A stretch of 64,000 bases of DNA from Dehalococcoidia bacterium (lineage in GTDB: Bacteria > Chloroflexota > Dehalococcoidia > UBA2979): assembly GCA_023228825.1 (NCBI GenBank), contig JALOAL010000006.1:104585-168584 (forward strand), read 5' to 3'. The position numbers were made by a program, and so were the translations under genes. Below are positions 31,746-39,933 of this stretch, one piece after another; position 1 is the stretch's first letter; the number at the start of each line of letters is the position of its first letter. The notes under the pieces were generated by a model. The model was given only the letters and a program-made list of their open reading frames with translations. It did no database searches and was not told the DNA's origin.

Positions 31746-32480
31746 ATGCGGACCTGTGAAGAGTGCGGCACTGCCGTTGGCGACACCTGGGAATACTGCC
31801 TGCGCTGCGGCGAGGCGCTCCCGCCACCGGTGGTGACCACGTCCGGTGGACTGGCGGGCGTCCTCGGACGGCTGGGCATGCGTCGCCAACCGGCCGCCCG
31901 GGGCGCGGAGGCGAGCGTGGACGGGGCGGACACGGACGCAGCCAGCGCGCGCGCGGCCGTCTCCCGTTTCTGGGCCGCCACGGTGCCCCTCTGGGTCGCC
32001 GCGGCAGTGGGGGCCGCTCTCAGCGTGGCGTTGATCCTCGCGGTGGTCGTGCTGCCCGGCGGGCAGGGCGGCCTGGACGAGGCGCGCGAGGCGGAGGCCG
32101 CTGCGCTGCTGGAGGCGGACCGCCTGGGCGGCGAACTGGAGCAGGCGCAGGCCTTGCTGGCCGCAGCGCGGGAGCGTGCCGACACCGCGGAGTCAGACCT
32201 GGCCGCCCTGAACGCCGAGGCCTCCCAGAGCGAGGGCACCCTGGCTGAGGCGCGGGAGGAGGCGGCCACGCTGCGCAGCGAGGTGGAGGAGGCCACCGGG
32301 GAACTGGAGGCCCGCCAGGCGGCGCTCGACGCGCGCGGGCAGCACATCGAACTGCTGCAGGAGTGCGTGGCCGGCATGGAGGTGGTGGTGCAATTCGCCC
32401 GCTCCGGCCTGATGACCCAGGCCACCCAGGCGGAGGAGGCGATCTCCGCCACCTGTGAGGCCGCGCGTACGTTTGGTTAG
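31746..32480 (+). CDS. Zinc-ribbon, single-span membrane protein with coiled coil
   Basis: 244 aa. Zinc ribbon at the N terminus (Cys4, Cys7, Cys18, Cys21), one transmembrane helix at about 80-105 ('ATVPLWVAAAVGAALSVALILAVVVL') and a long heptad-rich coiled coil (about 112-205, rich in Ala/Glu/Leu). A short C-terminal region holds two further Cys. ATG 31746 follows AAGGGGG. This layout (cytoplasmic ribbon, extracytoplasmic coiled coil) occurs in many unstudied bacterial proteins; function unknown. A direct repeat GGTTAGCCGG spans its stop codon. Confidence 0.72.
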   Translation: MRTCEECGTAVGDTWEYCLRCGEALPPPVVTTSGGLAGVLGRLGMRRQPAARGAEASVDGADTDAASARAAVSRFWAATVPLWVAAAVGAALSVALILAVVVLPGGQGGLDEAREAEAAALLEADRLGGELEQAQALLAAARERADTAESDLAALNAEASQSEGTLAEAREEAATLRSEVEEATGELEARQAALDARGQHIELLQECVAGMEVVVQFARSGLMTQATQAEEAISATCEAARTFG

Positions 32481-32656
32481 CCGGTGGTTAGCCGGGCGGA
32501 CGCTGATCCGCTGATCGCTCCCCCACGCATTTGCAACCACTGCTCGTGAGGCATGACACGAGTGCGAGCCGCCCTCGGTAGGGTCGGGGGCAGCGGATCG
32601 GGCGTCTTGCGCGCCGTTTTCGTGGTGCGGGGTCAGCACCGAGCAGGAGCGGACCT

Positions 32657-33094
32657 GTGCAACCGATCACTCATCCGAGCCCCGGCGTGTTCCGCGCCGT
32701 GGCCTTCGCCATCGTCCTGATGGCCCTCCCTGTCCTCCTGGTCGCCTGTGACACGACGGACGACGACGACCCGCTTGACCTGGGGACGGGCGGCGGCGCC
32801 TCCACTGCGGAGGCAACGAGCACCGCGATCGACCGCGCGGCGATCCTGGGCAGCGTGCAAGAGGTGCAGACGTTCCTGGAAGACGCGTCCTCCCGCTTCG
32901 ACGCCGGCGTGATCTCCGATGTGGACTATGCCGGCGACACGCTCTCCGTCACCGTGACGGAGGACGTGGCCGTGCTGGAGGACGCGCAGGAGTTGTGCAC
33001 TGACCTGGCGGACAGCGTGGCGGCGGCGGACCTGAGCATCATCGTGCGCAACGGTACGGGCGCGGAACTCGCCGCCTGCCGGTTCCGGGGCTAG
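32657..33094 (+). CDS. Small lipoprotein of unknown function
   Basis: 145 aa. A signal peptide with lipobox 'LPVLLVAC' puts the lipidated Cys at residue 31, followed by an acidic Asp-rich stretch and a folded domain of about 90 residues with two Cys (in 'ELCTDL' and 'AACRF'), which may form a disulfide. GTG 32657 has AGGAG 8 nt upstream. It lies 27 nt before the ABC ATPase gene and may be part of that operon, though no binding-protein family is recognisable. Confidence 0.75.
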   Translation: MQPITHPSPGVFRAVAFAIVLMALPVLLVACDTTDDDDPLDLGTGGGASTAEATSTAIDRAAILGSVQEVQTFLEDASSRFDAGVISDVDYAGDTLSVTVTEDVAVLEDAQELCTDLADSVAAADLSIIVRNGTGAELAACRFRG

Positions 33095-33121
33095 CGGGAC
33101 TGCGGGAAGCGCGGACGGCCC

Positions 33122-34117
33122 ATGACCACCTTGGCCCCTGACGGGGACGCCCCGCCGGGGCCGGAGGTAGCCCTCTGGATGCGCGGCGTGGGGCGGCGCT
33201 TTGGCGACCTCCAGGTGCTGAGCGACATTGACCTGGAGGTGCCGGAGGGCCATCTGTGGGGCCTGGTGGGGCCCAGTGGGTGCGGCAAGACCACGCTCGC
33301 GCGCATCGCGGTGGGGCTCCTGGCGCCGACGGAGGGCGAGGTGCGCACGCTGGACGTCTCGCCGGGGGCCTTCGGTCCGCGCGAGCGCCAGCGCCTGGGG
33401 TATCTGCCGCAAGAGTTCAGCCTCTATCCCATGCTTACCGTGCAGCAGAACGCGCGCTTCGTGGCCGGCCTCTACGGGATGGGCTGGCTCCACCGCCGGC
33501 GCCGTATCCGCGAGGTGCTGCGGTACCTGGACCTCTGGGACGCGCGGCGGCGCCTGGCGCAGGACGTCTCCGGCGGCATGAAGCGCCGCCTCTCGCTGGC
33601 CTGCGCGCTGCTGCACGAACCGCGCTTCCTGGTGGTGGATGAGCCCACCGCCGGACTCGACCCCGTCCTCCGAATGCGCATCCGCGACCTGCTGCGCGAC
33701 ATCCAGTCACGAGGCACCACGGTCTTCCTCACCACGCAGATCATCGAGGAGGCCGAGTACTGCGACGGCGTGGCGGTGATGCGCGCCGGGCGCGTGGTGG
33801 CGGCGGGCTCGCCGGCTGCGCTGCGGTCGCGCGCGGGCCTGCCGGACACGGTCAGCGTGGTGGCGGACGGGCTGGACCGAGGCGACCTGGCGGCGCTGTG
33901 GGACCTGCCCGGCGTGCAGCACGTGCGGACACTGCCGGGAGGGCGCGCGCAGGTGGTGGCGGAGCAGGGTGAGCGCGCGGTCCCCGCCATCACGGACGCG
34001 CTGCGCGACCGCGGCCGGGCCGTCACGGCGATCGACTCGCAGGAGGCCTCGTTCGAAGACGTGTTCCTGCGCCTGGTGGAGGACGCCCGCGTCCAGCAGG
34101 CGAGCGAGGTCGAATGA
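33122..34117 (+). CDS. ABC transporter ATP-binding protein
   Basis: 331 aa. Walker A GPSGCGKTT, Q-loop 'GYLPQEFSLYPMLTV', signature 'VSGGMKRRLSLACAL', Walker B 'FLVVDEPTAGLDP' and an H-loop ('TQIIEEAEY'). The C-terminal region ending 'EASFEDVFLRLVED' is typical of exporters of the DrrA/CcmA class. It overlaps the permease start by 4 nt, so the two form one transporter. Confidence 0.93.
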   Translation: MTTLAPDGDAPPGPEVALWMRGVGRRFGDLQVLSDIDLEVPEGHLWGLVGPSGCGKTTLARIAVGLLAPTEGEVRTLDVSPGAFGPRERQRLGYLPQEFSLYPMLTVQQNARFVAGLYGMGWLHRRRRIREVLRYLDLWDARRRLAQDVSGGMKRRLSLACALLHEPRFLVVDEPTAGLDPVLRMRIRDLLRDIQSRGTTVFLTTQIIEEAEYCDGVAVMRAGRVVAAGSPAALRSRAGLPDTVSVVADGLDRGDLAALWDLPGVQHVRTLPGGRAQVVAEQGERAVPAITDALRDRGRAVTAIDSQEASFEDVFLRLVEDARVQQASEVE

Positions 34118-35631
34118 GGCGCTCGATCTTCGGGACGCTGTCGTTCTTCGAGCAGTGGGCGGGGGAGGTGGTGCGCCAGCCCACGCTGATGTTCACGCTA
34201 GTCGTGGCGCCGTTCCTCCTGCTGTTCGCCTTCGGCGCGGGGGTGGAACTGGGCGGGCCACGGCCTCGGACCGTGGTGGTGCAGGAGCCCGGCACGGAAC
34301 GCGTGCTGGAGCCGTACCTCGCGGAACTGGAGCAGCACCTGGACTTCCGGGGCTTCGTGGAGAGTACGCCGCTGGCGCGGCGCGCGCTGGAGCGCGGCGA
34401 GATCGACGCCGTGATCGTCTCGCCGGGCGACCTGGACTCGTTCGTGGATACCGGCCAGCGCATCCCTCTGCGGGTGCTCATTGGCGAGGTGGATCCGGTG
34501 CGCCGTTCCTATGCGCGCTCCTACTTGCGCGACCAGGTGGCGGCCATCAACCAGCGCACCATCGCCCGGGTGGTGGGGGACGCGCAGGCGGGGGCCGGCG
34601 ACGTGGGCGCCCTGACTGCGGACGCCCGCCGGTACGTGGACCTGCTGGACGACGCGCGCGGCGAACTGGAGACGGCGCGCTCGCAGGTGGGCGACCTCCA
34701 GGCCGCCCTCGGCCCGCTCTCGCGCGCGGTGGACGAGGCGAGCACGACGGCCGAGCGCTTCGCCAGCGTGGTGCCCGGGCTGTCGGAGGCGGCAGAGCAG
34801 GCGACGCGCCTCCGCGAGGCCGTGGACGCGCTGGAACAGACGGTGGACCGGATGGCGGTGCGGCTGGATGGCTTCGGCGAGGGCGGGCTCCCCACGGACG
34901 AGGACATCGAGGGGATACGCACGGCCCTGGACGACATCGAGTCGGTGGCGGGGCCGGTGTTCTCGCTGGACCCGGCGGTGATCAGCGCGCCGTTCGAACT
35001 GCAACTGGAGGACGTCACGCCCATCGACCCCACCTACACCGCGTTCTACTCGCCCGGTGTGGTCGCGCTGCTGGTGCAGCACCTGGCCATCACCCTGGGC
35101 GCGCTCACGCTGTCGCGGATGCGGCTCTTGCGGGTGACGGAGATGCTGCGGGTGGCGCCGATCCGCGCGGGGGAGGTGGTGGCGGGGAACTACCTGGCGT
35201 ACGGGACGCTGTGCGCCGTGGTGGCGGCGGCGCTGGTGGCGCTGGCGGTCTTCGTGCTGGACGTGCCGGTGTCTGGATCCTGGGCGGTGGTGGCGGGCAC
35301 GCTGGGCCTGTTGATCGCGTGCTCGCTGGGCATCGGCTTCGTGATCTCGCTCGTCTCGGCCAGCGCGCAGCAGGCGACGCAGGTGGCGATGCTGTTCCTG
35401 CTGGGCTCGATCTTCTTCAGCGGGTTCGTGTTCCCGCTGGACCGCATGCAGGCCCCCGTGGACAGCGCCGCCTACCTCTTCCCGGCCACGTTCGCCCTGC
35501 GCACCCTGCAGGACGTGATGCTCCGCGGCGTGCTGAGGGCGCCTGAGGACCTGGTGGTGCTGGGCGTGGCCGCGCTGGTGCTCATGGCGCTGGCCACCGT
35601 GCTGATGCGCCGGGAACTGCGCGCGGCCTGA
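34114..35631 (+). CDS. ABC-2 type permease with large extracytoplasmic coiled-coil domain
   Basis: 505 aa. One N-terminal membrane span ('TLMFTLVVAPFLLLFAFGAG'), then about 270 residues outside the membrane that include an alpha-beta part and a heptad-rich coiled coil ('DARGELETARSQVGDLQAALGPLSRAVDEASTTAERF..'), then five C-terminal spans with 'FFSGFVFPLDRMQ'. This matches YhgE/ABC2_membrane_3-type permeases. The long coiled coil suggests contact with the cell wall or a partner. It is coupled to the ATPase gene. Confidence 0.87.
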   Translation: MRRSIFGTLSFFEQWAGEVVRQPTLMFTLVVAPFLLLFAFGAGVELGGPRPRTVVVQEPGTERVLEPYLAELEQHLDFRGFVESTPLARRALERGEIDAVIVSPGDLDSFVDTGQRIPLRVLIGEVDPVRRSYARSYLRDQVAAINQRTIARVVGDAQAGAGDVGALTADARRYVDLLDDARGELETARSQVGDLQAALGPLSRAVDEASTTAERFASVVPGLSEAAEQATRLREAVDALEQTVDRMAVRLDGFGEGGLPTDEDIEGIRTALDDIESVAGPVFSLDPAVISAPFELQLEDVTPIDPTYTAFYSPGVVALLVQHLAITLGALTLSRMRLLRVTEMLRVAPIRAGEVVAGNYLAYGTLCAVVAAALVALAVFVLDVPVSGSWAVVAGTLGLLIACSLGIGFVISLVSASAQQATQVAMLFLLGSIFFSGFVFPLDRMQAPVDSAAYLFPATFALRTLQDVMLRGVLRAPEDLVVLGVAALVLMALATVLMRRELRAA

Positions 35632-35662
35632 GGCCCACGCACGAGGCGTGAGGCGCGAGGCG

Positions 35663-37159
35663 CTACTCGGACGTCCAGTCTCGAGACCGCTCCACGGCCC
35701 GCTGCCAGCCGGCGTACCGCGTGTCCCGCTCCTCGGCGGACATGGACGGCTGGAAGACCTGGAGGCCGCTCGTGGTGGCGTCGCAGAACTCGGCGGGGGA
35801 GGCCCAGACGCCGGAGGCCACGCCGGCGAGGCCGGCGGCGCCGAGGGCGGTGACCTCGCGTTGGGCGGGGCGGTGCACGGGGATGCCCAGGATGTCCGCC
35901 TGGAACTGCATCAGGAAGTCGTTGTTGCAGCCGCCGCCGTCCACGCGGAGCGCCTCCAGCGGCCGTCCACCGTCCGCCTCCAGGCACTCCACCAGGTCGC
36001 GCGTCTGGAAGGCGATCGCCTCCAGGGTGGCGCGGACCAGGTGGGCGCGTTCCGTGCCGCGGGTCAGGCCCACCAGCGCGCCTCGGGCGGAGGGGTCCCA
36101 GTAGGGCGCGCCCAGGCCGGTGAAGGCCGGGACCAGGTAGGCGCCGCCGGTGTCCGGCACGGAGCGGGCGATGGCCTCGGTCTCCTCGGCGGTGGCGATC
36201 AGGCCCAGGCCGTCGCGGAGCCACTGCACGGCTGCGCCGGCGACGAAGACGCTGCCCTCCAGCGCATAGGCGTGCTCGCCGGCGGCGGAGGCGGCGACGG
36301 TGGTGAGCAGGCCGTTCGAGGAGGTTGCGGGCTGGTCGCCGGTGTGGCTGAGCAGGAAGCAGCCCGTGCCGTACGTGTTCTTCGCCTGGCCCGGCTCCAG
36401 GCAGCCCTGCCCGAACAGCGCCGCCTGCTGGTCGCCCACCACGCCTCGGACGGGGACGCGTGCGCCCAGGACCTCCGCCGCCGTCTCGCCGAAGGCGCCG
36501 GAGGAGGGGAGCACGTCCGGCAGCAGGGACCGGGGTATGTCGAGCATGGCGAGGAGTTCGTCCGACCACTCGCGGGCCTGGATGTCGTACATCAGCGTGC
36601 GGGAGGCGTTGGTGGCGTCCGTGGCGTGGACGGCGCCGCCTGTCAGGTGGTGCAGGAGCCACGTGTCCACGGTCCCAAAGGCCAGTTCGCCGCGCTGGGC
36701 GCGGTGTTGCGCTCCTGGTACGGCGTCCAGGATGAAGCGCACCTTGGTGGCGGAGAAGTACGGGTCGACGACCAGGCCGGTGCGGTCGCGCACCACCTCG
36801 GCGAGGCCTCGGCGCCCCAGGTCGTCGCAGATGGCGGCGGTCTGGCGGGACTGCCAGACGATGGCGGGGTAGATGGGTTCGCCGGTGGCACGGTCCCACA
36901 CCAGCGCCGTCTCTCGCTGGTTCGTGATGCCGAGGGCCGCCAGGTCCTGCACGCGCACGCCGGCGGCGGTGAGCACCTGCCGCGCGGCGCGGAGTTGCGC
37001 TTCCCAGATCTCGCGGGGGTCTTGCTCCACCCAGCCGGGGTGGGGGAAGTGGGCGGCCACCTCGTGCTGGGCGGTAGCCAGGACGTGTCCGCGCTCGTTG
37101 AAGAGCAGGGCACGGGACGAGGTGGTGCCCTGGTCCAGGGCGAGTACCAGACGCGACAT
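35663..37159 (-). CDS. glpK: Glycerol kinase
   Basis: 498 aa, full length. FGGY kinase with 'LALDQGTTSSRALLF', 'GITNQRETALVWDRATGEPIYPAIVWQSRQT', the glycerol-binding 'FGTVDTWLLHHLTGG' and 'GVVGDQQAALFGQGC', and the C-terminal 'ALRVDGGGCNNDFLMQFQADILG'. It phosphorylates glycerol to glycerol-3-phosphate. The start codon and its GGAGG ribosome site lie in a 12-bp perfect inverted repeat (37157-37182), which could control translation or bind a regulator. No glpF or glpD is adjacent. Confidence 0.96.
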   Translation of the reverse strand: MSRLVLALDQGTTSSRALLFNERGHVLATAQHEVAAHFPHPGWVEQDPREIWEAQLRAARQVLTAAGVRVQDLAALGITNQRETALVWDRATGEPIYPAIVWQSRQTAAICDDLGRRGLAEVVRDRTGLVVDPYFSATKVRFILDAVPGAQHRAQRGELAFGTVDTWLLHHLTGGAVHATDATNASRTLMYDIQAREWSDELLAMLDIPRSLLPDVLPSSGAFGETAAEVLGARVPVRGVVGDQQAALFGQGCLEPGQAKNTYGTGCFLLSHTGDQPATSSNGLLTTVAASAAGEHAYALEGSVFVAGAAVQWLRDGLGLIATAEETEAIARSVPDTGGAYLVPAFTGLGAPYWDPSARGALVGLTRGTERAHLVRATLEAIAFQTRDLVECLEADGGRPLEALRVDGGGCNNDFLMQFQADILGIPVHRPAQREVTALGAAGLAGVASGVWASPAEFCDATTSGLQVFQPSMSAEERDTRYAGWQRAVERSRDWTSE

Positions 37160-37182
37160 CGGCGGCCTCCAGGCCGCCGATG
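37157..37182. promoter_or_regulatory. 26-bp palindrome over the glpK start codon and ribosome site
   Basis: CATCGGCGGCCT-CC-AGGCCGCCGATG: 12-bp perfect arms. On the mRNA (minus strand) the GGAGG falls at the turn and the ATG in the 3' arm, so folding would hide the start. It could equally be a DNA operator. Confidence 0.6.
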
Positions 37183-37199
37183 TTACGCGCAGGTTGGTG

Positions 37200-37232
37200 C
37201 GCTGTACGCGCTGTACGCGCTGTACGCGCTAT
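37200..37232. repeat. Tandem 9-bp repeat GCTGTACGC
   Basis: Three exact copies of a 9-bp unit (GCTGTACGC) plus a degenerate fourth, upstream of glpK and just beyond the 3' end of the neighbouring small gene. Confidence 0.6.
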
Positions 37233-37510
37233 GCCTGGCGACGCTGCGGGGGAGCGACGGCGTCCGGCGACTTCTTCCAGACGAGTACGCGCTGCGTGTC
37301 ATCCGCCCAGGAGGAACGCACCTTGATGCCCAGATCCTTCGCGGCTTCGCGCAGCAGTCGCTTCACCGTTCCGGGGCGGTCGTTCTCGTCCAGTTCGATC
37401 GAACCGGCCTCGCCGGACTGGATGGCCTTGAGATAGGGCTCACGGGAGATCTTCGCCGGGCCGCGTCCAACAACGACGTCCGCAGGATCAAGTTTCTTGA
37501 ACCGAGGCAT
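37229..37510 (-). CDS. Small conserved-looking basic protein
   Basis: 93 aa, no family recognised. It starts 'MPRFKKLDPADVVVGRGP' and has an alternating strand/helix pattern ('GTVKRLLREAAKDLGIKVRSSW', 'TQRVLVWKK'). The basic character and compact size suggest a nucleic-acid-binding or phage-like origin, without proof. ATG 37510 has AGGAG 8 nt upstream; an ATG nine codons earlier is less likely. The downstream end touches the 9-bp repeat array. Confidence 0.6.
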   Translation of the reverse strand: MPRFKKLDPADVVVGRGPAKISREPYLKAIQSGEAGSIELDENDRPGTVKRLLREAAKDLGIKVRSSWADDTQRVLVWKKSPDAVAPPQRRQA

Positions 37511-38001
37511 CGAGCACTCCTGAATCCGGAAAAACACGAAGGACTTTGCTGGGTTGATCCCTGGGCGGAAGGGAGGGTAGCCCTGTCCAAAGATAACGTC
37601 ATCTAAACGTTACGTCAGCATCCCTTTGAGAAATCGTCAGGCACCCTTGCCGGGGTCGCAATAGTGTCCCGCATAGGAGGCCTCGCATGAACGTGTGCTC
37701 AGCCGTGTTTCTATGCTCCCCTTGATCGGGCCTCGCGTTTCGCTCGCCCTCGTTTCGGGCTCTGGATGCGAGACGTGAGCGGGGCCGCCATGGCGCCGCC
37801 TGTGTTGGGCGCGAACGGGGTGATGGGGGCGGCACAAGTCGCCACCGAATACCCACCAGCGCCCGACGGCACGATTTGCGTCCGCGCGCGGCCTCCTTGC
37901 GCGGGCTCCACGCGGTGCGGCCGTCTCGGCTGTTATCATCCCGCCGCCTAGCATCGCCCCCGCATGTTGCGCGCACCTCGCCCCTGCGCCCTGGAGGTCC
38001 C
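37511..38001. other. 490-bp intergenic region with lower GC and a candidate leader peptide
   Basis: Holds paired ACGT-rich repeats (TAACGT...ACGTTA, 37594-37613), one short open frame with a strong ribosome site (37687-37725) and -10 candidates TATCAT (37934) and TAGCAT (37949) for the hotdog gene. No longer gene is supported. Confidence 0.4.
37687..37725 (+). CDS. Candidate 12-residue leader peptide
   Basis: MNVCSAVFLCSP, preceded by a perfect AGGAGG with a 6-nt spacer, which is unusually strong here. It contains two Cys. It lies 277 bp upstream of the hotdog-type gene. It may be a regulatory uORF or chance; no terminator-like hairpin follows immediately. Confidence 0.3.
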   Translation: MNVCSAVFLCSP

Positions 38002-38841
38002 ATGCCCGTCGTCGAGCAGACTGTTGAGGCGTTCCTGTCGAACGAGGACAGCCCCACCATCGGCAACCCGATCCACTCCACGGAGGTCGCGCAGCAGTTC
38101 GGCTTCCGAGGCGCACTCGTCGGTGGGGTGACGGTGTGGGGCTGGGCGGCGGACGCGATCCTGGAGGCGCTGGGGGAGGGCTGGCTGGAGCGCGGCTGGT
38201 CCGACTTCTTCTTCCGCCAGCCCACCTACCCCGGCGACCGCCTCGCGGTGCGCGTGGCGCCGGGCAGCGACGCCGCACCGGACGCATACTCCGTGACCAT
38301 GACGAACCAGGATGGCGTGCTCTGCGTGGTGGCCTCTGTGGGCCTGGGGGATGCCCCGTGGCTGGGCGACCTCACGAAGCCGGGCGACATGACGCCGCAG
38401 CCCTCGCCAGACCCGGCGCCGGCGATCGTCATGGGCGAGACGCCGACCGGCGTGGACTGGCGCGCGGCTGAGGCGGACACGGGCGAGGAGGCGATGGCGG
38501 AGTTCGTGGCGCGCAGTCTGCCGCAGCCGGTGAACCCGCTCTTCGAGGGCCCTCGCGCGCCGTTGCACCCTGGCTGGATCGCCGGCCGCGGTGAGCGGCT
38601 CCTGCGCCACAACGTGAGCCTGCCGCAGTCGATCCACACCCGCAGCCAGGTGCAGCACCTGGCGCTGGCGCGCAGTGGCCAGGACATTGTCACGGGCGCG
38701 CACCTGCTGGACATCTACGACCGCAAGGGCCACCACTTCGCCAACTTCGACCTCCTGATGCAGGGCGAAGACGGGCAGCCGCTGGCGCAGTTGCGGCACT
38801 GGACCATCGTGCGCGTGGCGAAGCCGGAGGAGCGCGGGTAG
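38002..38841 (+). CDS. MaoC/hotdog-type protein, possible dehydratase
   Basis: 279 aa. The N-terminal part ('NPIHSTEVAQQFGFRGALVGGVTVWGWAADAIL' and 'RQPTYPGDRLAVRVA') matches MaoC-like hotdog domains, with the active-site His and 'G..LVGG' motif. The C-terminal part ('RRNVSLPQSIHTRSQVQHLALARSGQDIVTGAHLLDIYDRKGHHFANFDLLM'-like) appears to be a second hotdog. Such proteins hydrate or dehydrate acyl-CoA/acyl-ACP. Substrate unknown. ATG 38002 follows CTGGAGGT. Confidence 0.72.
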   Translation: MPVVEQTVEAFLSNEDSPTIGNPIHSTEVAQQFGFRGALVGGVTVWGWAADAILEALGEGWLERGWSDFFFRQPTYPGDRLAVRVAPGSDAAPDAYSVTMTNQDGVLCVVASVGLGDAPWLGDLTKPGDMTPQPSPDPAPAIVMGETPTGVDWRAAEADTGEEAMAEFVARSLPQPVNPLFEGPRAPLHPGWIAGRGERLLRHNVSLPQSIHTRSQVQHLALARSGQDIVTGAHLLDIYDRKGHHFANFDLLMQGEDGQPLAQLRHWTIVRVAKPEERG

Positions 38842-38901
38842 GCGCCCGCCCCCGCCCGTCACCGCCCGCCTCGGTCGCAGGGGGGCGAGGGCTGCGCGAG
38901 G

Positions 38902-39909
38902 CTAGTCCGAGCCGGGGCGCTGCGGGTGTGGCGAGGCGGCCCGGTAGGGCTCCGGCAGCGGGCCGTCGCCCCACCACTCCACCTCCGGAACGAGTGTGAC
39001 GCCGAAGGCGGCGCGGACGCGACGTTGCACCTCGGCCATCACCGCCAGCACGTCCTTGGTGGTGGCGGCGGCGTCTGCTGTCGGGCCGCCTCGGGCCTTG
39101 CCGTCGTGGACGATGAAGTTGGCGTGCAACGTGCTCACCTGCGCGCCGCCCACCCGCAGTCCCTTGCAGCCTGCGGCCTGGATGAGACGGGCCGCGTGGT
39201 CGCCCTCCGGGTTGCGGAACACGGACCCGGCGTTCGGCTCGGACGTCGGCTGGGTGCGCTGGCGCGCCTCCAGCAGGCGCCGCATCTCCGCCTCCACCTC
39301 CGCGCGAGGCCGTGGCGTAAGACCGAGGCGCGCCGAGAGCACGAGGTCGCCCGATCCGCGTAGCGAGGTGGTGCGGTAGTCCCAGGCGACCTCGTCGCGG
39401 GAGAGCGTGAGGCGCTGGCCGTCCCGGAGTACCTCCACGCTGCGCACGATGTTGCCGATGCAGCGCCCGTCGCCGATGCCGGCGTTGGTCTGCAGCGCGC
39501 CGCCCACCGCCCCGGGGATGCCGATGGCGAACTCGAGGCCGCCCAGGCCGCGCTCGGCGGCGGCCCTGGCCAGTGCTGGCAGCATCACCGCAGCGCCGGC
39601 CGTGACCTCGTGGCGCTGGTCGTCGAAGGTGACCTCGCCGCAGGCGTGACGCAGCGAGACGACGACCGCCCGCACGCCCTCGTCCGCCACGAGCATGTTG
39701 GAGCCGCCGCCCACCACGCGCAGGGGCAGGGCGGCCTCCCGTGCCCACGCCGCCATGCGCACCAGCGCCTCGAAGTCCGGCGGGGCACCGAAGAAGGCGG
39801 CAGGCCCGCCCAGGCGGATGTAGGTGTGGTGCGCCATGGGCTCGTCGCGCGTGAGGCCCAGGTGGGGGGGCGGGTCTGGGTGCGACGGGGGCGGCGTCAG
39901 TGCGGTCAT
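38902..39909 (-). CDS. murB: UDP-N-acetylenolpyruvoylglucosamine reductase
   Basis: 335 aa. FAD-binding PCMH domain 'HHTYIRLGGPAAFFGAPPDFEALVRM', 'RVVGGGSNMLVADEGVRAVVV', 'GLEFAIGIPGAVGGALQTNAG', 'WDYRTTSLR' and the catalytic Ser in 'PNAGSVFRNPEGD'. It completes UDP-N-acetylmuramate synthesis for peptidoglycan. ATG 39909 follows TACGAT by 6 nt with no ribosome site. It stands apart from other mur genes. Confidence 0.94.
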   Translation of the reverse strand: MTALTPPPSHPDPPPHLGLTRDEPMAHHTYIRLGGPAAFFGAPPDFEALVRMAAWAREAALPLRVVGGGSNMLVADEGVRAVVVSLRHACGEVTFDDQRHEVTAGAAVMLPALARAAAERGLGGLEFAIGIPGAVGGALQTNAGIGDGRCIGNIVRSVEVLRDGQRLTLSRDEVAWDYRTTSLRGSGDLVLSARLGLTPRPRAEVEAEMRRLLEARQRTQPTSEPNAGSVFRNPEGDHAARLIQAAGCKGLRVGGAQVSTLHANFIVHDGKARGGPTADAAATTKDVLAVMAEVQRRVRAAFGVTLVPEVEWWGDGPLPEPYRAASPHPQRPGSD

Positions 39910-39915
39910 GATCGG

Positions 39916-39921
39916 ATCGTA
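39916..39921 (-). promoter_or_regulatory. -10 hexamer TACGAT of murB
   Basis: TACGAT, 6 nt, ATG on the minus strand. A leaderless promoter is inferred. Confidence 0.5.
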
Positions 39922-39933
39922 CGGAGGGCGGCG

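Noticed and set aside
20851..37232. Short tandem repeats (9-bp) as a CRISPR or minisatellite system
   Set aside because: The units are too short and lack spacers; two of the arrays lie in coding sequence and one in a spacer.
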